Below, piece after piece: positions 63,169 to 64,000 of a stretch of DNA of 64,000 nucleotides (position 1 is its first letter; each line of letters begins with the position of its first letter). The stretch spans positions 2,862,522 through 2,926,521 of the forward strand of contig CATOTI010000002.1 of assembly GCA_951813295.1 (NCBI GenBank), in the 5' to 3' direction. Under the pieces are notes generated by a model, which made no database searches, was not told where the DNA came from, and saw nothing but the letters and a program-made list of their open reading frames with translations. Made by a program: the position numbers and the translations under genes. Source of the DNA: an uncultured Pseudomonadales bacterium (GTDB lineage: Bacteria > Pseudomonadota > Gammaproteobacteria > Pseudomonadales > Azotimanducaceae).

Positions 63169-64000
63169 CTACAGAAAGGTTCTTGCTTTCTGCACAGCCG
63201 CAATCAATCGATCAACGTCGGCCGTCGAATTATACAGACTGAACGAAGCACGAATCGTGCCCGGAATACCGAGTGATTCCATGAGGGGCATCGCGCAATG
63301 ATGGCCCGTTCGAACGGCAACGTTTTGCTGATCGAGCAACGTGCCGACGTCGTGTGGGTGTGCGCCCTGCATCGTGAAGGAAACCACGGGGACCTTGTTG
63401 CGGGCGGTTCCGATGATCTCAACCCCCTCGATCTGTTGTAGCCCCGACGTTGCTGCGCTCAATAGGTTCTGTTCGTGGGCGTCGATCGCGGCGAGCGGGA
63501 ACGAGTCGAAATAATCAACTGCAGCGCCCAGGCCGATCGCCCCACTGATATCGGGGGTTCCGGCCTCGAACTTGTGTGGCAGGTCCGCGAATGATGAGCG
63601 CTTGATCGAGACGTGCTCGATCATTTCCCCGCCCGTCTGCCACGGTGGCATGGCTCGTAGCAGATCAGGCCGGCCGTAGAGCACGCCAATGCCCGTCGGG
63701 CCGTACATCTTGTGGCCAGAGAAAGCGTAGAAATCACAATCCATCGCTTCGACATCGACGGGTAGATGCGGTGCGCCCTGGGCACCGTCGACGACGAGAT
63801 AAGCGCCCTTGGCGAGGCCTTTGAGGTGCTCTAGTGGGTTGACAGTCCCGAGCGCGTTGGATGCATGGCCGATCGCGATGATCGCGGTGTTCGCGTCGAT
63901 CTTAGCGGCGGCGTCGTCGAGATCGAGTTCTCCCGACGCCGTCAGCTCGATCGCGCGCAACTCGGCACCACTAGCGAGGCAAGCTTGTTGCCACGGGACG
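63169..64000 (-). CDS. sufS: Cysteine desulfurase SufS, N-terminus cut by window edge
   Basis: The last 276 residues of the group II PLP desulfurase that supplies sulfur. The cut end reads VPWQQACLASGAELRAIEL, which is about residue 130 of the family. Following are HASNALGTVNPLE, VVDGAQGAPHLPVD (PLP Asp), FSGHKMYGPTGIGVLYG with the Schiff-base lysine, and RTGHHCAMPLMESLGIPGTIRAS with the catalytic Cys. sufB, sufC and sufD are expected just beyond the right edge. Confidence 0.95.
   Translation of the reverse strand, partial: VPWQQACLASGAELRAIELTASGELDLDDAAAKIDANTAIIAIGHASNALGTVNPLEHLKGLAKGAYLVVDGAQGAPHLPVDVEAMDCDFYAFSGHKMYGPTGIGVLYGRPDLLRAMPPWQTGGEMIEHVSIKRSSFADLPHKFEAGTPDISGAIGLGAAVDYFDSFPLAAIDAHEQNLLSAATSGLQQIEGVEIIGTARNKVPVVSFTMQGAHPHDVGTLLDQQNVAVRTGHHCAMPLMESLGIPGTIRASFSLYNSTADVDRLIAAVQKARTFL

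Noticed and set aside
1..64000. CRISPR arrays, insertion sequences, integrases, phage genes, rRNA
   Set aside because: No regularly spaced repeats, transposase, integrase or structural phage protein motifs and no rRNA-like sequence were seen in any part of the window.

Overview
The window is a gene-dense, high-GC chromosomal segment. It almost certainly comes from a gammaproteobacterium of the Pseudomonas-like broad lineage, probably a free-living environmental one. The evidence is synteny with blocks seen in Pseudomonas and relatives: metG-rnfABCDGE-nth divergent from mrp-dcd; purM / DUF2066 / hda; trpS-scpA-scpB-rluB; yciK-ubiG-mtaD / gyrA-serC-pheA-hisC-tyrA-cmk-rpsA-ihfB-lapA, followed by the polysaccharide genes wbpV-wbpL-wbpM. 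No rRNA, tRNA, CRISPR array, phage or insertion sequence was found. Genes are tightly packed, with many 4-base start/stop overlaps, several convergent genes that touch or overlap, and frequent GTG and TTG starts.

Layout. 1-7 kb: arginine genes (argD cut by the left edge; argG), a MalY/PatB-type aminotransferase, monothiol glutaredoxin grxD, RNase T, and a MocR-type regulator divergent from a MOSC protein with a 12-base direct repeat between them. 7-13.6 kb: one long minus-strand operon metG-rnfA-B-C-D-G-E-nth, with an unusually short RnfC. 13.7-26 kb: mrp, dcd, purM, a DUF2066 protein, a CDP-alcohol phosphatidyltransferase, hda translationally coupled to a MurG of the Bacillus-like sequence type, mnmC, sseA, a fatty-acid desaturase, argS and a membrane-anchored cold-shock protein. 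26.3-26.8 kb: a non-coding tract with four perfect triloop hairpins and two 12-base palindromes. 26.8-36.5 kb: cyclophilin, pdxJ, an SH3 protein, yciB, yciO, trpS, scpAB, rluB, yciK, ubiG, mtaD. 36.6-46.6 kb: the gyrA-to-lapA housekeeping run. 46.8-51.1 kb: a ComEA-like protein and a minimal three-gene surface-sugar initiation set (wbpV/L/M-like).

51.3-60.5 kb is the accessory part: an alpha/beta hydrolase, a TcuA-like flavoprotein, a family III CoA-transferase divergent from an enoyl-CoA hydratase, a phytanoyl-CoA-dioxygenase-family protein with HxG in place of the HxD iron motif, two amidohydrolases and a lipoprotein. They look like catabolic or modifying enzymes for an organic-acid or acyl-CoA substrate; the substrate cannot be read from the sequence.

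60.7-64 kb holds a 64-residue orphan protein, an unknown 146-residue gene with a near-ideal LexA/SOS promoter and almost no leader, and the end of a suf iron-sulfur operon (sufS cut by the right edge, then sufA, sufT, sufE).

The most unusual items are the SOS-controlled orphan gene, the HxG PhyH protein, the headless RnfC, the second-type MurG coupled to hda, the 52-residue Gly/Asp-rich extension on GyrA, and several expected genes missing from otherwise conserved blocks (aroA, purN, mupP, lapB, the O-antigen cargo).
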